NCBI GenBank assembly: GCA_963815325.1
Contig: CAWFGG010000007.1
Span: 62,001 to 126,000, forward strand
Origin: JABDII01 sp963815325
GTDB lineage: Bacteria; Gemmatimonadota; Gemmatimonadetes; Gemmatimonadales; GWC2-71-9
DNA: 64,000 nt
Direction: 5' to 3'
A model generated the notes under the pieces. The model made no database searches. It was given only the letters and a program-made list of their open reading frames with translations, and was not told the origin of the DNA. Positions 1-9,104 of this stretch are shown here, piece by piece (the first letter of the stretch is position 1; each line of letters begins with the position of its first letter). The position numbers were made by a program, and so were the translations under genes.

Positions 1-268
1 AGAAGTCGGTCGTGCGGCAGGTATAGATGTCGAGGTTACACCCGCAAGTACAGCGCAGGCCTTTCTCGAGCTCCTTGATGTACTCGTCGTTGTCCAGGTC
101 GACCGTTGGCGTGCGCTCTTGCACCGCGTCTGGATTGTAGAGCCGGCCCGCTTCCTCCTGCGCAGACGGGGCGGCCTCTTGGGCGCCCAGCGCGCCGGCC
201 AGCGCGAGCATGACCAGCGGCAGGAGGCCGCGCCGGAGAACGTGATGCGCCGAGAGACGTCGTGTCAT
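1..268 (-). CDS. ccmH: CcmH-type cytochrome c biogenesis protein, partial
   Basis: This is the N-terminal 89 codons of a CcmH/CycL-like protein; the 3' end lies beyond base 1. It begins MTRRLSAHHVL, has a hydrophobic signal or anchor to about residue 30, and then a motif reading LRCTCGCNLDIYTCRT. CcmH proteins reduce apocytochrome cysteines, normally through an LRCxxC motif. Here the motif has a CTCGC arrangement, a variant I recall from some non-proteobacterial homologues. The ATG follows the ccmF stop by one base, so ccmE, ccmF and ccmH form one operon. The family call is fairly safe; the details are limited by truncation. Confidence 0.75.
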   Translation of the reverse strand, partial: MTRRLSAHHVLRRGLLPLVMLALAGALGAQEAAPSAQEEAGRLYNPDAVQERTPTVDLDNDEYIKELEKGLRCTCGCNLDIYTCRTTDF

Positions 269-269
269 G

Positions 270-2291
270 TTACACACCCACCGGTTCGGGACGCTCGGCT
301 GCAGCCGATGGAATGGGCCGGATCGCTCCCGCCTCGGATGGCCACATGGTGGTGATCCCGCCGATGATCAACAAGACCCCACCGAGCCACAACCACACCA
401 CGAGCGGATTGATCGTAAAGCGGAACACCGCCTCCTCAGTCCCCTGCACCGCGCCGGCATAGACTACGTACAGGTCTTCCTGGAGATTGTATCGAATCCC
501 GACTTCGGTAGAGGGCTGGAACTGCGGCCGGCCGAAGCTATCGACGTGCTGGCGCTTCTCGGAGTTGATCAACCCGAGCTTCTTGCCATTCCGTGCGACT
601 TCGAGCGTGGCCACGGAGACGACCCGATTGAGCGCTTCGTATTGCGAGACCCCGACGTGGGTCAGGGTGTAGGTGTGCCCGTATGGGCTCCTGATGTCGG
701 CACTCTCCCCGGGCTTGAGGGTCGCTTCCTGGTCTACCCGGAACGCGGCGCCGGCAAACGCCACAAAGTAGAGCAGAATGGCCACATGCACGATGTAGCC
801 GCCGTAGCGCCGCCGATTCCGGCCGAAGAGATGGTAGGTCGCGGCGAGGTACGACTCGCCGTGAATCCGGTGCCGGGCGCGAGCGCCGCGATAGAACTCC
901 TGGACCACCGTGCCCAGCACGAAGCCCGACAGGCTGAGCGCCATGATGGCGTAGAAGTTCCGCATGCCGGCGAGGAGCAGCGCGGCCACCACGACCAGCC
1001 CGCTCGCGACGGGCCACCGAAATTGGCGCTGGAGATTCGACGCCGACGCCTTGCGCCACGCGATCAACGGCCCGATCCCGGTGAGCGCCAAGAGGAACAG
1101 TCCCAACGGAATGTTCACCTTGTTGAAGAACGGCGGCCCGACCGTGACCTTGGTGCCCTGCACCGCCTCCGACAGGATCGGGAACAGCGTGCCCCAGAGC
1201 ACCGAGAAGGCGATGCCGACCAGAGCCAGGTTATTGAACAGGAACGCCGCCTCCCGGCTCAGCATCGACTCGAGCTTGACATCGGGCTTGAGCAGCGGCC
1301 AGCGAAGGTAGAGCAGTGCAAAGCTCGCCACCGATGAGAACACGAGGAACCCGAGGAAATAGTAGCCGACGCTCGACTGCGTGAAGCTGTGCACGCTCGA
1401 GATGACGCCCGAGCGGGTGATGAACGTGCCGAAGATGCTCAACAGGAACGTGCCGATGATGAGCCCAAGGTTCCAGCGCTTGAGCATACCGCGCTTCTCC
1501 TGGATCATCACGGAGTGCAGGAACGCCGTCATGGTGAGCCAGGGAAGGAAGCTCGCGTTCTCGACCGGGTCCCAGGCCCAATAGCCGCCCCAGCCCAGCT
1601 CCACGTAGGCCCACCACATGCCAAGCGTGATGCCGATGGCCAGAAACAGCCAGCTGAGCAGCGTCCACTTCCGAATGGCCAGAATCCATCCCGTGTCGAG
1701 CCGTTTCGACAGGAGCGCCGCAATGGCGAAGGCAAACGGGATCGTGATGCTGATGTATCCCAGGTAGAGCATGGGCGGGTGGATGATCATGCCCACATTC
1801 TGGAGCTGGGGATTGAGCCCATTCCCGTCCGGCGGCGTGAACGGCAGCCGCTCGAAGGGATTGGACGAGAACAGCATGACAGCGACGAAGAAGACCGTGA
1901 CCAGCGACGTAACGCCTGCGACGTATGGCAGGAGGTCTGCGTACCGCCGCGATGTCAGGAACTGCGCCAACGCGCTGAAAGTGGCCAATACCACGGCCCA
2001 GAAGAGGAGTGATCCCTTTTGGCCGGCCCAGAAGGCGGAGAAGAGGAAGTACCCCGGGAGGTTTCGCGATGTGTAGGACGCCACGTACTCGATGTTGAAA
2101 TCGTGCTTCAGCAGCCCGACCATGAGCGCGAACGAGGCCACCAGGAGGCAGGCCAGCAGCGCGTAGGTCGATCGGTTGACGCTGGCGGCCAGATCGGGCC
2201 GGGTACGCCACTTGCCCGAAAACGCGATGACCACGCCCCACAGCCCGACCAGAAGCGCGGCCCACAGCGAAAAGTGTCCGAGGAGCGTCAT
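270..2291 (-). CDS. ccmF: haem lyase subunit CcmF
   Basis: The 673-residue integral membrane protein is normal in length for CcmF, the component that transfers haem from CcmE to apocytochrome c in the periplasm. Many hydrophobic helices are visible. The tryptophan-rich periplasmic loop reads GGYWAWDPVENASFLPWL at roughly residues 235-252, the WWD signature that binds haem. The ATG at 2291 comes 3 bases after the ccmE stop. Its presence fits the very heavy load of multihaem cytochromes encoded downstream in the window. Confidence 0.96.
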   Translation of the reverse strand: MTLLGHFSLWAALLVGLWGVVIAFSGKWRTRPDLAASVNRSTYALLACLLVASFALMVGLLKHDFNIEYVASYTSRNLPGYFLFSAFWAGQKGSLLFWAVVLATFSALAQFLTSRRYADLLPYVAGVTSLVTVFFVAVMLFSSNPFERLPFTPPDGNGLNPQLQNVGMIIHPPMLYLGYISITIPFAFAIAALLSKRLDTGWILAIRKWTLLSWLFLAIGITLGMWWAYVELGWGGYWAWDPVENASFLPWLTMTAFLHSVMIQEKRGMLKRWNLGLIIGTFLLSIFGTFITRSGVISSVHSFTQSSVGYYFLGFLVFSSVASFALLYLRWPLLKPDVKLESMLSREAAFLFNNLALVGIAFSVLWGTLFPILSEAVQGTKVTVGPPFFNKVNIPLGLFLLALTGIGPLIAWRKASASNLQRQFRWPVASGLVVVAALLLAGMRNFYAIMALSLSGFVLGTVVQEFYRGARARHRIHGESYLAATYHLFGRNRRRYGGYIVHVAILLYFVAFAGAAFRVDQEATLKPGESADIRSPYGHTYTLTHVGVSQYEALNRVVSVATLEVARNGKKLGLINSEKRQHVDSFGRPQFQPSTEVGIRYNLQEDLYVVYAGAVQGTEEAVFRFTINPLVVWLWLGGVLLIIGGITTMWPSEAGAIRPIPSAAAERPEPVGV

Positions 2292-2294
2292 GGA

Positions 2295-2720
2295 TCAGGC
2301 CTCAGGCTCGGCCGTGTCGTATTCCGCTTCATAGCGAGACCCGCACTTGGCCAGGAGGGTCGTGGCGTGAAAGACCCCGTCCGTGCCCAATCGGCCCTCG
2401 ACCACCACCTCGATTTCCTGCTCGTCGTTGAAGGTGTCGGGCGCCAGGCCCTGGTAGATGACCGGGTAGGACGTGGTTCCATCCGTCACGCTGAACTCGA
2501 CGGTCTGGGTCGCCGCATCGCGCTCGATGGTGCCGGGCACGACCCGGGCCCCCATCTTGAGACCGACATTATGGAACGTGGGGTCCTGGGCGGTCTTCTG
2601 CGCCAACTCGGTTGGGGTCAGGAAGTAGACCCCGGTCTGCCGCACGCCTTCAAAAATCAGGAAGCCGACGCTGCCGACGATCAACACAGCTCCGAGAAGA
2701 AACTTGGTTCCGGCCTTCAT
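2295..2720 (-). CDS. ccmE: cytochrome c maturation haem chaperone CcmE, CXXXY type
   Basis: The 141-residue protein has one N-terminal membrane anchor (FLLGAVLIVGSVGFLIFEGV) and an OB-fold-like domain typical of CcmE, which carries haem to CcmF. I chose the ATG at 2720 because GGAGGA lies just before it and the protein starts MKAGTKF. The haem-attachment motif HXXXY of classical CcmE is replaced by CGSRY, that is CXXXY. This variant is known from Desulfovibrio-type and archaeal systems. It is the first gene of the ccm operon visible here. Confidence 0.92.
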   Translation of the reverse strand: MKAGTKFLLGAVLIVGSVGFLIFEGVRQTGVYFLTPTELAQKTAQDPTFHNVGLKMGARVVPGTIERDAATQTVEFSVTDGTTSYPVIYQGLAPDTFNDEQEIEVVVEGRLGTDGVFHATTLLAKCGSRYEAEYDTAEPEA

Positions 2721-2786
2721 GTATCCTCCGCTCGCGGGCTCGATCAATTCCGACTCGTTCGCCCTGTAATATAGAATGGTCGGGGC

Positions 2787-3565
2787 TCATCCACCGGCCG
2801 CCTGCGCCTCCTGACGGAACGACTCCAGAATGGCCGGATGCTCGCTGTACTCCTGCCGGCCGACGTTCATTTCTGCATCGTAGTTCTTCAGATACCCCGC
2901 ATACTCCTTGGCCAGCGCCGCCTTGTCGGTCGCCAGCTTCGCCGCCGTGCCACGAATCACGAAGCCGAACAGATGGGTGGGGACCTGGGCCGAAATCGTG
3001 TCGGCCAGGGCCACCGCCTGTGCCGCGCCGCCGGAATGGAGGTGGATCATCGCCGCGTGGTACCGCGCATCGGCATCGCGGTCGGCTTCCGGAAGCATGT
3101 CGTACGCCTGCAGAGCCATCGGCCCGAAGTTGGACACCGTGTTCGGGTCTCCGCCCTCCGCCGCCCGCATGACTCGATTGTAGAGCCGATCGAAGCGCTC
3201 ACGCGGGCCCATCGCATTCAGATCGGGCAGGCCGCCCGCCCCTAAAGCCGCGTCGGCGGCGGGTGCTCCCAGCGCTTCCGGGGCCCGGCCCGAGGAACTC
3301 CGCGAGACCATGATGAGGAGTGCGGCAAGCAGGCCCACCGTCGCCACCGCCGCGATGATCCAGGGAGTGCGGTCGGTCCGGCCGCCTGGGGCTAGGGGGC
3401 GGCGCCCGATGCCGGGGCACCGCAGCCAGGGCAGAACTTGACGCCCTTCGGCAACGCCGCGCCACAGCCGCTGCACGAGCCTCCGCCAAGACTCGCCCCA
3501 CACCGGCTGCAGAACTTCCCTGCTGCGGAGGCTCCGCACGCCGGGCACGTACTGGACGTCGTCAT
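2787..3565 (-). pseudogene. double zinc-ribbon membrane protein with a frame break
   Basis: A GAGGAGAG site precedes an ATG at 3565 that opens a 57-codon frame. It contains two zinc ribbons (CPAC...CSRC and CSGC...CPGC) and ends at a TAG at 3392-3394. The neighbouring frame then continues with GGRTDRTPW, one membrane helix (IIAAVATVGLLAALLIMV) and a helical domain of about 150 residues, ending at 2787. Zinc ribbon, helix and soluble domain are a common single-protein architecture. One extra G in the G5 run at 3395-3399 would join both parts into about 259 residues. It is therefore either a sequencing or assembly indel or a true frameshift. Function unknown. Confidence 0.6.
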
Positions 3566-3637
3566 GCCACGCTCTCCTCGATGAAATGCACGATTCGTGA
3601 GCGGGGAATTCTACTCGGAAATGCCTCGGCGTGGCAG

Positions 3638-4702
3638 TCAGCAAATACGAGGAAGTTGATCACCGGGAAGGAGGTCGACGATCCGGCGCCCGCCTAGGCC
3701 GGTGTGGAGCACGACGAAGCCGGTGTGCTCGTCGACCACCTGGCCGATCCGGGTGGCATCCCGCCCCAGCGGGTGAGCCCGCAACGCGTCGAGTGCCTCA
3801 GCTTCCCGGTGTTCGGGCACGAAGGCGATGAGGACACCTTCGTTGGCCACATACAGCGGATCGAGACCGAGCATCTCGCAGGCCCCCGCCACCGGTCCCG
3901 GAACGGGAATCGCACCCTCCTCGAGCGCCATCCCGACCTTCGAGGCGACCGCGATTTCGTTGAGCGCGCTCGCGACCCCGCCGCGCGTCGGATCGCGCAG
4001 TACGTGCACGTCGGTGCCCACGGCTTGCTCGAGCAGCCGGACGAGCGGATAGAGCGAGGCCGAATCGCTTTCGATGGGCGCCTCGAACGCGATCCCCTCG
4101 CGCACCGCCATGATGGCCATGCCGTGGCGGGCGATGGCTCCGCTGACGAGGATCACGTCGCCGGGGCGGGCGTTGCCGGGAGCCGGGCGGAATGATGGAC
4201 CCAGCCGTCCGATGCCTGCCGTGTTAATGAACAAACCGTCGGCCTTGCCCCGCTCGACGACCTTGGTGTCACCCGCGACCACCAACACATCCGCCTCACG
4301 GGCGCCATCGGCCATGGCGCGGATGACGCGGTCGAGCACGTCGAAGGGAAGCCCCTCTTCCAGGACGAAGCCCGCGGACAGGAACATGGGCCGCGCCCCC
4401 ATCATCGCGAGGTCGTTCACGGTCCCGTGCACGGCCAAGGAACCGATGTTTCCGCCGGGAAACTCGAGTGGGCTCACGACGAAGCTGTCGGTGGATACCG
4501 CAATATCCTCTCCACCCAGCGTGACCACCGCGGCGTCGGCCAGTTGATCGAGTGCGGGGTTTCCGAAATGAGGCAGGAAGCGTTCGCGCAGTAGGGCGGC
4601 ACTCAGTTTGCCACCCGACCCGTGACCCAGTTGGACCCGGTCGGTCGCCTCGAAGGGAATCGGACAATTCAAGCCCGATGCCACCGACACGTCTTCACTC
4701 AC
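3638..4702 (-). CDS. hypE: hydrogenase maturation protein HypE (thiocarboxamide dehydratase)
   Basis: The 354-residue protein belongs to the PurM/HypE family and dehydrates the carbamoyl group on its own C-terminal cysteine to make the cyanide ligand of the [NiFe] site. It shows LGHGSGGK near the N-terminus and ends in PRIC, the conserved cyanide-carrying tail. The GTG at 4702 overlaps the hypD stop by 8 bases, and the protein then reads MSEDVSVASG. An upstream in-frame ATG would add residues that look like hypD read in the wrong frame. It is the last gene of the hydrogenase operon. Confidence 0.95.
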   Translation of the reverse strand: MSEDVSVASGLNCPIPFEATDRVQLGHGSGGKLSAALLRERFLPHFGNPALDQLADAAVVTLGGEDIAVSTDSFVVSPLEFPGGNIGSLAVHGTVNDLAMMGARPMFLSAGFVLEEGLPFDVLDRVIRAMADGAREADVLVVAGDTKVVERGKADGLFINTAGIGRLGPSFRPAPGNARPGDVILVSGAIARHGMAIMAVREGIAFEAPIESDSASLYPLVRLLEQAVGTDVHVLRDPTRGGVASALNEIAVASKVGMALEEGAIPVPGPVAGACEMLGLDPLYVANEGVLIAFVPEHREAEALDALRAHPLGRDATRIGQVVDEHTGFVVLHTGLGGRRIVDLLPGDQLPRIC

Positions 4703-5813
4703 GGCGCGCTGCTTGATGCTGGTCCGCCCGGAAGCGTCCGTAGTTGTGGTACGCCGCGCAGGCGCCCTCGGTCGACACCATCGGCGCGCCGAGGGGCCGC
4801 TCCGGGGTGCAGAGCGTGCCGAAGGCCGCACATTCGAATGGTTTGATGCGACCGCGCAGCACGTCCCCGGCGCGGCACGCTTCGGGCTCGGTGACGTGGA
4901 GCTCCCCCAGCCCAAACCGCAGTTCAGCGTCGAAATCGGAGAATTCGGGCCTCAGGCCCAATCCACTCCGCGGAATAGTGCCGATGCCACGCCATTGTCG
5001 ATCCACCGGCTCGAAAACCTTGGCCACGAGGTCCCGCGCCGGCACCGTCCCCTCACGCCGCACCGAACGCACATACTGGTTCTCGACCTCGTGGCGCCCC
5101 TCCTCCAGCTGCCGGATCGCCAGGTACATGCCCTCCAAGAGATCCAGCGGCTCGAACCCGGTGACGATGATGGGGACCCGGTAGCGCTCGGCGATTGGCT
5201 CGTATTCGGTCCAGCCCATCACCGTGCACACATGGCCCGCGGCCAGGAATCCCTCGACCCGGTTGTCCGGCGATTCGAGGATGGCCGTCATGGCCGGCGG
5301 CACGGTCACGTGCGAGACCAGCACGCTGAAATTCGTGACGTTGAGCTCGCGGGCGCGCCAGACCGCCATGGCGTTGGCCGGGGCGGTTGTCTCGAATCCC
5401 ACAGCAAAGAACACCACTTGGCGATCGGGGTTGCTGCGGGCCAGTTCCAGCGCATCGAGCGGCGAGTACACCACGCGGACCTGCCCGCCACGTGAGCGGA
5501 CCTGTTGGAGGTCGCAGGTGCTGCCAGGCACCCGTAACATGTCGCCGAACGAGGTGAAAATGACGTCGGGGCGGGACGCGAGGTGGAGCGCTTTGTCGAT
5601 CTGCTCGAGCGGCGTCACGCAGACGGGGCAACCGGGTCCGTGAATCATCTCGATCGCGGGTTCCAACAACTCGTCGATGCCCTGCTTCACGATGGTGTGC
5701 GTTTGCCCACCACACACTTCCATGAGGACCCATCGCCGCGTCGCAGTGCTCAAGATCCGGCGGATGAGCCTCCGGGCCAGGGCGGGATCGCGGTACTCGG
5801 TGAGGAACTTCAT
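4695..5813 (-). CDS. hypD: hydrogenase maturation protein HypD
   Basis: The 372-residue Fe-S protein forms with HypC the scaffold on which Fe(CN)2CO is built. The expected cysteine motifs are present: CGGQTHTI, GPGCPVC, and a C-terminal cluster-binding region with several cysteines. The ATG at 5813 forms an ATGA overlap with the hypC stop, and the protein begins MKFLTEYRDP, the usual HypD start. Its length is normal. Confidence 0.97.
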   Translation of the reverse strand: MKFLTEYRDPALARRLIRRILSTATRRWVLMEVCGGQTHTIVKQGIDELLEPAIEMIHGPGCPVCVTPLEQIDKALHLASRPDVIFTSFGDMLRVPGSTCDLQQVRSRGGQVRVVYSPLDALELARSNPDRQVVFFAVGFETTAPANAMAVWRARELNVTNFSVLVSHVTVPPAMTAILESPDNRVEGFLAAGHVCTVMGWTEYEPIAERYRVPIIVTGFEPLDLLEGMYLAIRQLEEGRHEVENQYVRSVRREGTVPARDLVAKVFEPVDRQWRGIGTIPRSGLGLRPEFSDFDAELRFGLGELHVTEPEACRAGDVLRGRIKPFECAAFGTLCTPERPLGAPMVSTEGACAAYHNYGRFRADQHQAARRE

Positions 5814-6106
5814 GACGGCGTCTCGTCGAGCTGCCCGAGCCCTCGCTGCGCCACCTCTTCCATCCATTCGAGCTCGTCGAGCTGGCTCATCTCCTTGAGC
5901 AGCTCGTAGGTCCGGCGTGCTTCCTCTTCATCAACCTTGCTGATGGCGAAGCCTACGTGGACGATGGCGTAATCGCCGGGCTTCACTTCATCTCGGATGT
6001 AGGCCAGACACACCTCGCGTCGCACCCCGGCAAAATCCACGGTGCCCATGGGAAGTCCGCCGTCATCGCGGATGTCGATGATGCGGCCGGGTATGCCGAG
6101 ACACAT
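5810..6106 (-). CDS. hypC: hydrogenase maturation chaperone HypC/HupF
   Basis: The 98-residue protein begins MCLGIPGRI. The N-terminal cysteine after Met, which HypC uses to bind the iron precursor, is intact. GGAGGG lies 8 bases before the ATG at 6106, so this start is preferred over upstream options. HypC shuttles the Fe(CN)2CO unit from HypD to the large-subunit precursor. The gene lies between hypF (13-base gap) and hypD (ATGA overlap). Confidence 0.96.
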   Translation of the reverse strand: MCLGIPGRIIDIRDDGGLPMGTVDFAGVRREVCLAYIRDEVKPGDYAIVHVGFAISKVDEEEARRTYELLKEMSQLDELEWMEEVAQRGLGQLDETPS

Positions 6107-6119
6107 GACGGATTCCCTC

Positions 6120-8435
6120 CTAGGCGGCAGACTCGCGGTGCAGCATGGCGGCGGCCGCCGCCGCCTGGCCATAGCTGATCGCGCCATCGTTCGGGCTCAA
6201 GGCGCGCGGCACGAGCACGTCCAGCCCGCGGGCCGCGAGATCGGTGCTCACCAACCTGAGAAGCAGGGCGTTCTGGAAGACTCCACCGCTCAACACCACA
6301 GTGCGCCGTCCAGTCGCATCGCCAGCACGAAGCACGAGTTGAACGGTAGCCGCCGCAACCGTCGCATGGAAATCCGCGGCGAGGTCCTTCACCTCCGCGC
6401 CACGCTGGCGGCGCTCACCCAAGGTGACGAGTAGCGGGAGCGGATCCAACACCCATCCACCCGCCCCATCGTCCTCGAGCCGGTAGGGGAGTTCGCTTCC
6501 GATCCTCCGGCCCGCCACCGCCTCCAGTTCCATTGCCGCCTGTCCTTCGTATCGCACGCGGTGGCGCAAGCCCAACACGGCGGAGGCCGCGTCGAACAGT
6601 CGACCCATGGAGGAGGCCATCGGGCTATTGATGCCCCGATCGATTTGCCGGCCGGCAAGCTCGAGCTCCGCCGGGTCCACGCCGCGGAAGGCAAGGGCAA
6701 AAGCTGCCGCTGCCCCATGATCGAGCGAACGATAACCCAACGCCGTCCGCCAAGGAGCCCGGACCGCCCGGTCACCACCGGGGAGCGGCGCGTACGTGAG
6801 ATGCGCCAGCCGACGGTACCCGAGGAGGTCCGCCTCGAGAATTTCCGCCCCCCACACCTTACCGTCGTCGCCATACCCTGTTCCATCATAGGCCACCCCG
6901 ATGACCGGCTCCGTCCGTCCGTACTCGGCCATCACGGCCGCGACATGCGCGTGATGATGCTGAATGGCGATGACGCGGGAGCAGTCGAATTCGTCGGCCA
7001 CGCGGGTCGACAGATAGCCAGGGTGATGGTCGCGCACGGCCACCTGGGGGTCGATGTCGAACAGGCGGCGCAGGCGATGGAGCGTCGTCTGGAAGTGTTC
7101 GAGCGTCTCCAGATTTTCCAAATCTCCGATGTGCTGGCTCACGTACGCTCGCCGTCCGTGCACCAGCGTGAGCGTGTTCTTCAAGTGTGGACCGACCGCG
7201 ACGAGCGGGACCGGACTCGCGACCGGGAGGTCGAGCGGGAGCGGCGCGTAGCCACGGGCCCGGCGCAGGAATATCGGATGTCCGTCCACCAGCCGGACCA
7301 CCGAATCATCGTAGCGCGAGATGATGTCCCGATCGTGCAGCAGGAAGCCATCGGCGAGGGTGCGGAGCCGCACCAACGCTTCGGCATTCCCGGTGGCTAT
7401 GGGCTCATCGCTGATGTTGCCGCTGGTCATGACCAGCGGGCGGGCGACGGCGTCGAGCAAGAGATGATGCAGCGGCGTGTAGGCGAGCATGATCCCGACA
7501 CGGTCCAGCCGCGGGAATACCTCGTCGGTGAGCTGAGTCTCGTTCGTGGGAGCCACCAGCACGATCGGGCGTGCGGGCGACGTCAGGAGCCTGGCCTCCT
7601 CCGGCTCGATGACGGCCAACTCACGGGCATCCGCCAGGGTTCGGACCATCACGGCCAATGGCTTGGCTTCGCGTCGCTTGCGCTGTCGGAGCCGCGCGAC
7701 CGCCTTGGCGTCGGTGGCATCGACCGCGAGGTGGAACCCGCCGAGCCCCCGGATGGCCACGATCCGCCCGCCGGTGAGCAGACGGGCCGCGTACTGGATG
7801 GCTTCGAGGCCGTGCGTCGTGTGGCTGGGAGTCTCAATAGCGCTGAACCAGACCTGGGGGCCGCATTCCGCGCAGCTATTGGTCTCCGAGTGGTAGCGAC
7901 GGTCGGCCGGGGTGTGGTACTCGGTGAGACACGCATTGCACTGGGTGAAGGCACCCATGCTGGTGCGTTCCCGATCGTAGGGCATCGCGCCGATCACCGT
8001 GTAGCGCGGCCCGCAGTCGGTGCACGTGATGAAGGGATAGCGATACCGCCGGTTGGTCGGATCGAACAGTTCGGCTTCGCACGCCTGACAGATGGCCACA
8101 TCGGGAGAGACCGGCTGGCGGCGGTTGGCCTCGGCCCGGCTCGTGAGAATCTGGAACTCCGTCTGACCTTCGGGCGGCTGCGGCTCCGTTTCCACCCGTT
8201 CGATCCTGGCGAGTGGTGGGGCGTCGGTTTCCAGGCTCTCGAGGAATTGCTCCAGCGCGGTGCTCGGGCCTTCGACTTCGATTTCCACGTCGCCCGAGGC
8301 GTTCCGAACCCACCCGCCCAGGCCGTGGAGGAGCGCCAGGCGGTGCACGAAGGGGCGGAAGCCCACGCCCTGCACGACGCCGGTCACATGCAATCGCACG
8401 CGCTTGACGGGTGGAGCGGGGGCGGCGCTGCTCAT
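6120..8435 (-). CDS. hypF: carbamoyltransferase HypF
   Basis: The 771-residue multidomain enzyme makes the carbamoyl-AMP intermediate that supplies cyanide ligands. Domains in order: acylphosphatase (GVVQGVGFRPFVHRL, about residues 10-100), paired HypF zinc fingers (CQAC...CTDC and CNAC...CAEC), a YrdC-like domain, and a Kae1-like carbamoyltransferase domain with HHHAHV and VAYDGTGYGDDG. The ATG at 8435 forms an ATGA overlap with the hypB stop. Length and motifs are complete. Confidence 0.97.
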   Translation of the reverse strand: MSSAAPAPPVKRVRLHVTGVVQGVGFRPFVHRLALLHGLGGWVRNASGDVEIEVEGPSTALEQFLESLETDAPPLARIERVETEPQPPEGQTEFQILTSRAEANRRQPVSPDVAICQACEAELFDPTNRRYRYPFITCTDCGPRYTVIGAMPYDRERTSMGAFTQCNACLTEYHTPADRRYHSETNSCAECGPQVWFSAIETPSHTTHGLEAIQYAARLLTGGRIVAIRGLGGFHLAVDATDAKAVARLRQRKRREAKPLAVMVRTLADARELAVIEPEEARLLTSPARPIVLVAPTNETQLTDEVFPRLDRVGIMLAYTPLHHLLLDAVARPLVMTSGNISDEPIATGNAEALVRLRTLADGFLLHDRDIISRYDDSVVRLVDGHPIFLRRARGYAPLPLDLPVASPVPLVAVGPHLKNTLTLVHGRRAYVSQHIGDLENLETLEHFQTTLHRLRRLFDIDPQVAVRDHHPGYLSTRVADEFDCSRVIAIQHHHAHVAAVMAEYGRTEPVIGVAYDGTGYGDDGKVWGAEILEADLLGYRRLAHLTYAPLPGGDRAVRAPWRTALGYRSLDHGAAAAFALAFRGVDPAELELAGRQIDRGINSPMASSMGRLFDAASAVLGLRHRVRYEGQAAMELEAVAGRRIGSELPYRLEDDGAGGWVLDPLPLLVTLGERRQRGAEVKDLAADFHATVAAATVQLVLRAGDATGRRTVVLSGGVFQNALLLRLVSTDLAARGLDVLVPRALSPNDGAISYGQAAAAAAMLHRESAA

Positions 8436-9104
8436 GCCGGCTTGTCCGTGCGTGTCCGGCTTCGGAGGAACGCAAACCACTGATCGAGTCCTTCACCGGT
8501 GAGCGCCGAGGTGAGGAAGAACTGGAGGTCCGGGTTCACCTCCCGAGCGTATGCCAAGGCTCGGTCGACATCGAACGGGACGTACGGCAGCAGGTCGATC
8601 TTGTTCAGGACGGCGTAGCGGGATTCCCGAAACATCTTGGGATACTTGAGCGGCTTGTCTTCGCCCTCGGTGACGGAGAACACCACGATCTTAGCGTCTT
8701 CGCCCAGCGACCAGCTCGCGGGGCACACCAGGTTCCCGACGTTCTCGATGAAGAGGAGTCGCGTATCCTCGAGATCGAGTGCGTCGAGTGCCGTCGCGAC
8801 CTGCCGGGCGTCGAGATGGCACGCGCCTCCCGTCACGACGGCCTGCACCAGACCGGTCGTGTGTCGCGCCAGCCGATCCGCGTCATTTTGGGTCTGCACG
8901 TCGCCGGTGACGACCGCAATGCGCAGTTCTTCGCCCACCGCATCCAGTGTTCGCTCCAGCAGCGTGGTCTTCCCGGAGCCCGGGGAGGACACCAGGTTGA
9001 ACGCCGTGACACCCGCCGCGCGGAGCCGCTGCGCGCACCGATGCGGCCAGCTCGTCGTTCTTGGCCATGACCCGCTCGCGGACTTCAATCGTCCGGACTG
9101 CCAT
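8432..9104 (-). pseudogene. hypB: hydrogenase nickel-insertion GTPase HypB, apparent +1 frameshift
   Basis: HypB is the GTPase that works with HypA to insert nickel. The body is intact: Walker A SSPGSGKTTLLE, the GGACHLDA metal site, ENVGNLVCP and NKIDLLPYV. The conserved N-terminus (MAVRTIEVRERVMAKNDELAASVRA) starts at ATG 9104 in the adjacent frame. One surplus base near 9029, in a GC-only stretch, separates the halves. Removing it gives about 223 residues with a continuous HypB profile. The alternative ATG at 9088 in the downstream frame gives an N-terminus unlike any HypB. No histidine-rich nickel-storage tail is present. hypA overlaps the start by 20 bases. An indel error is as likely as a real mutation. 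Confidence 0.8.

Noticed and set aside
267..1337. Long plus-strand frame opposite ccmF
   Set aside because: It is the antisense of a well-supported membrane protein, is rich in Arg/Glu/Pro as GC-rich antisense frames are, and has no recognisable domain.
6561..8483. 640-residue plus-strand frame opposite hypF
   Set aside because: hypF on the other strand has complete domain motifs; the antisense frame has none and lacks a ribosome site.
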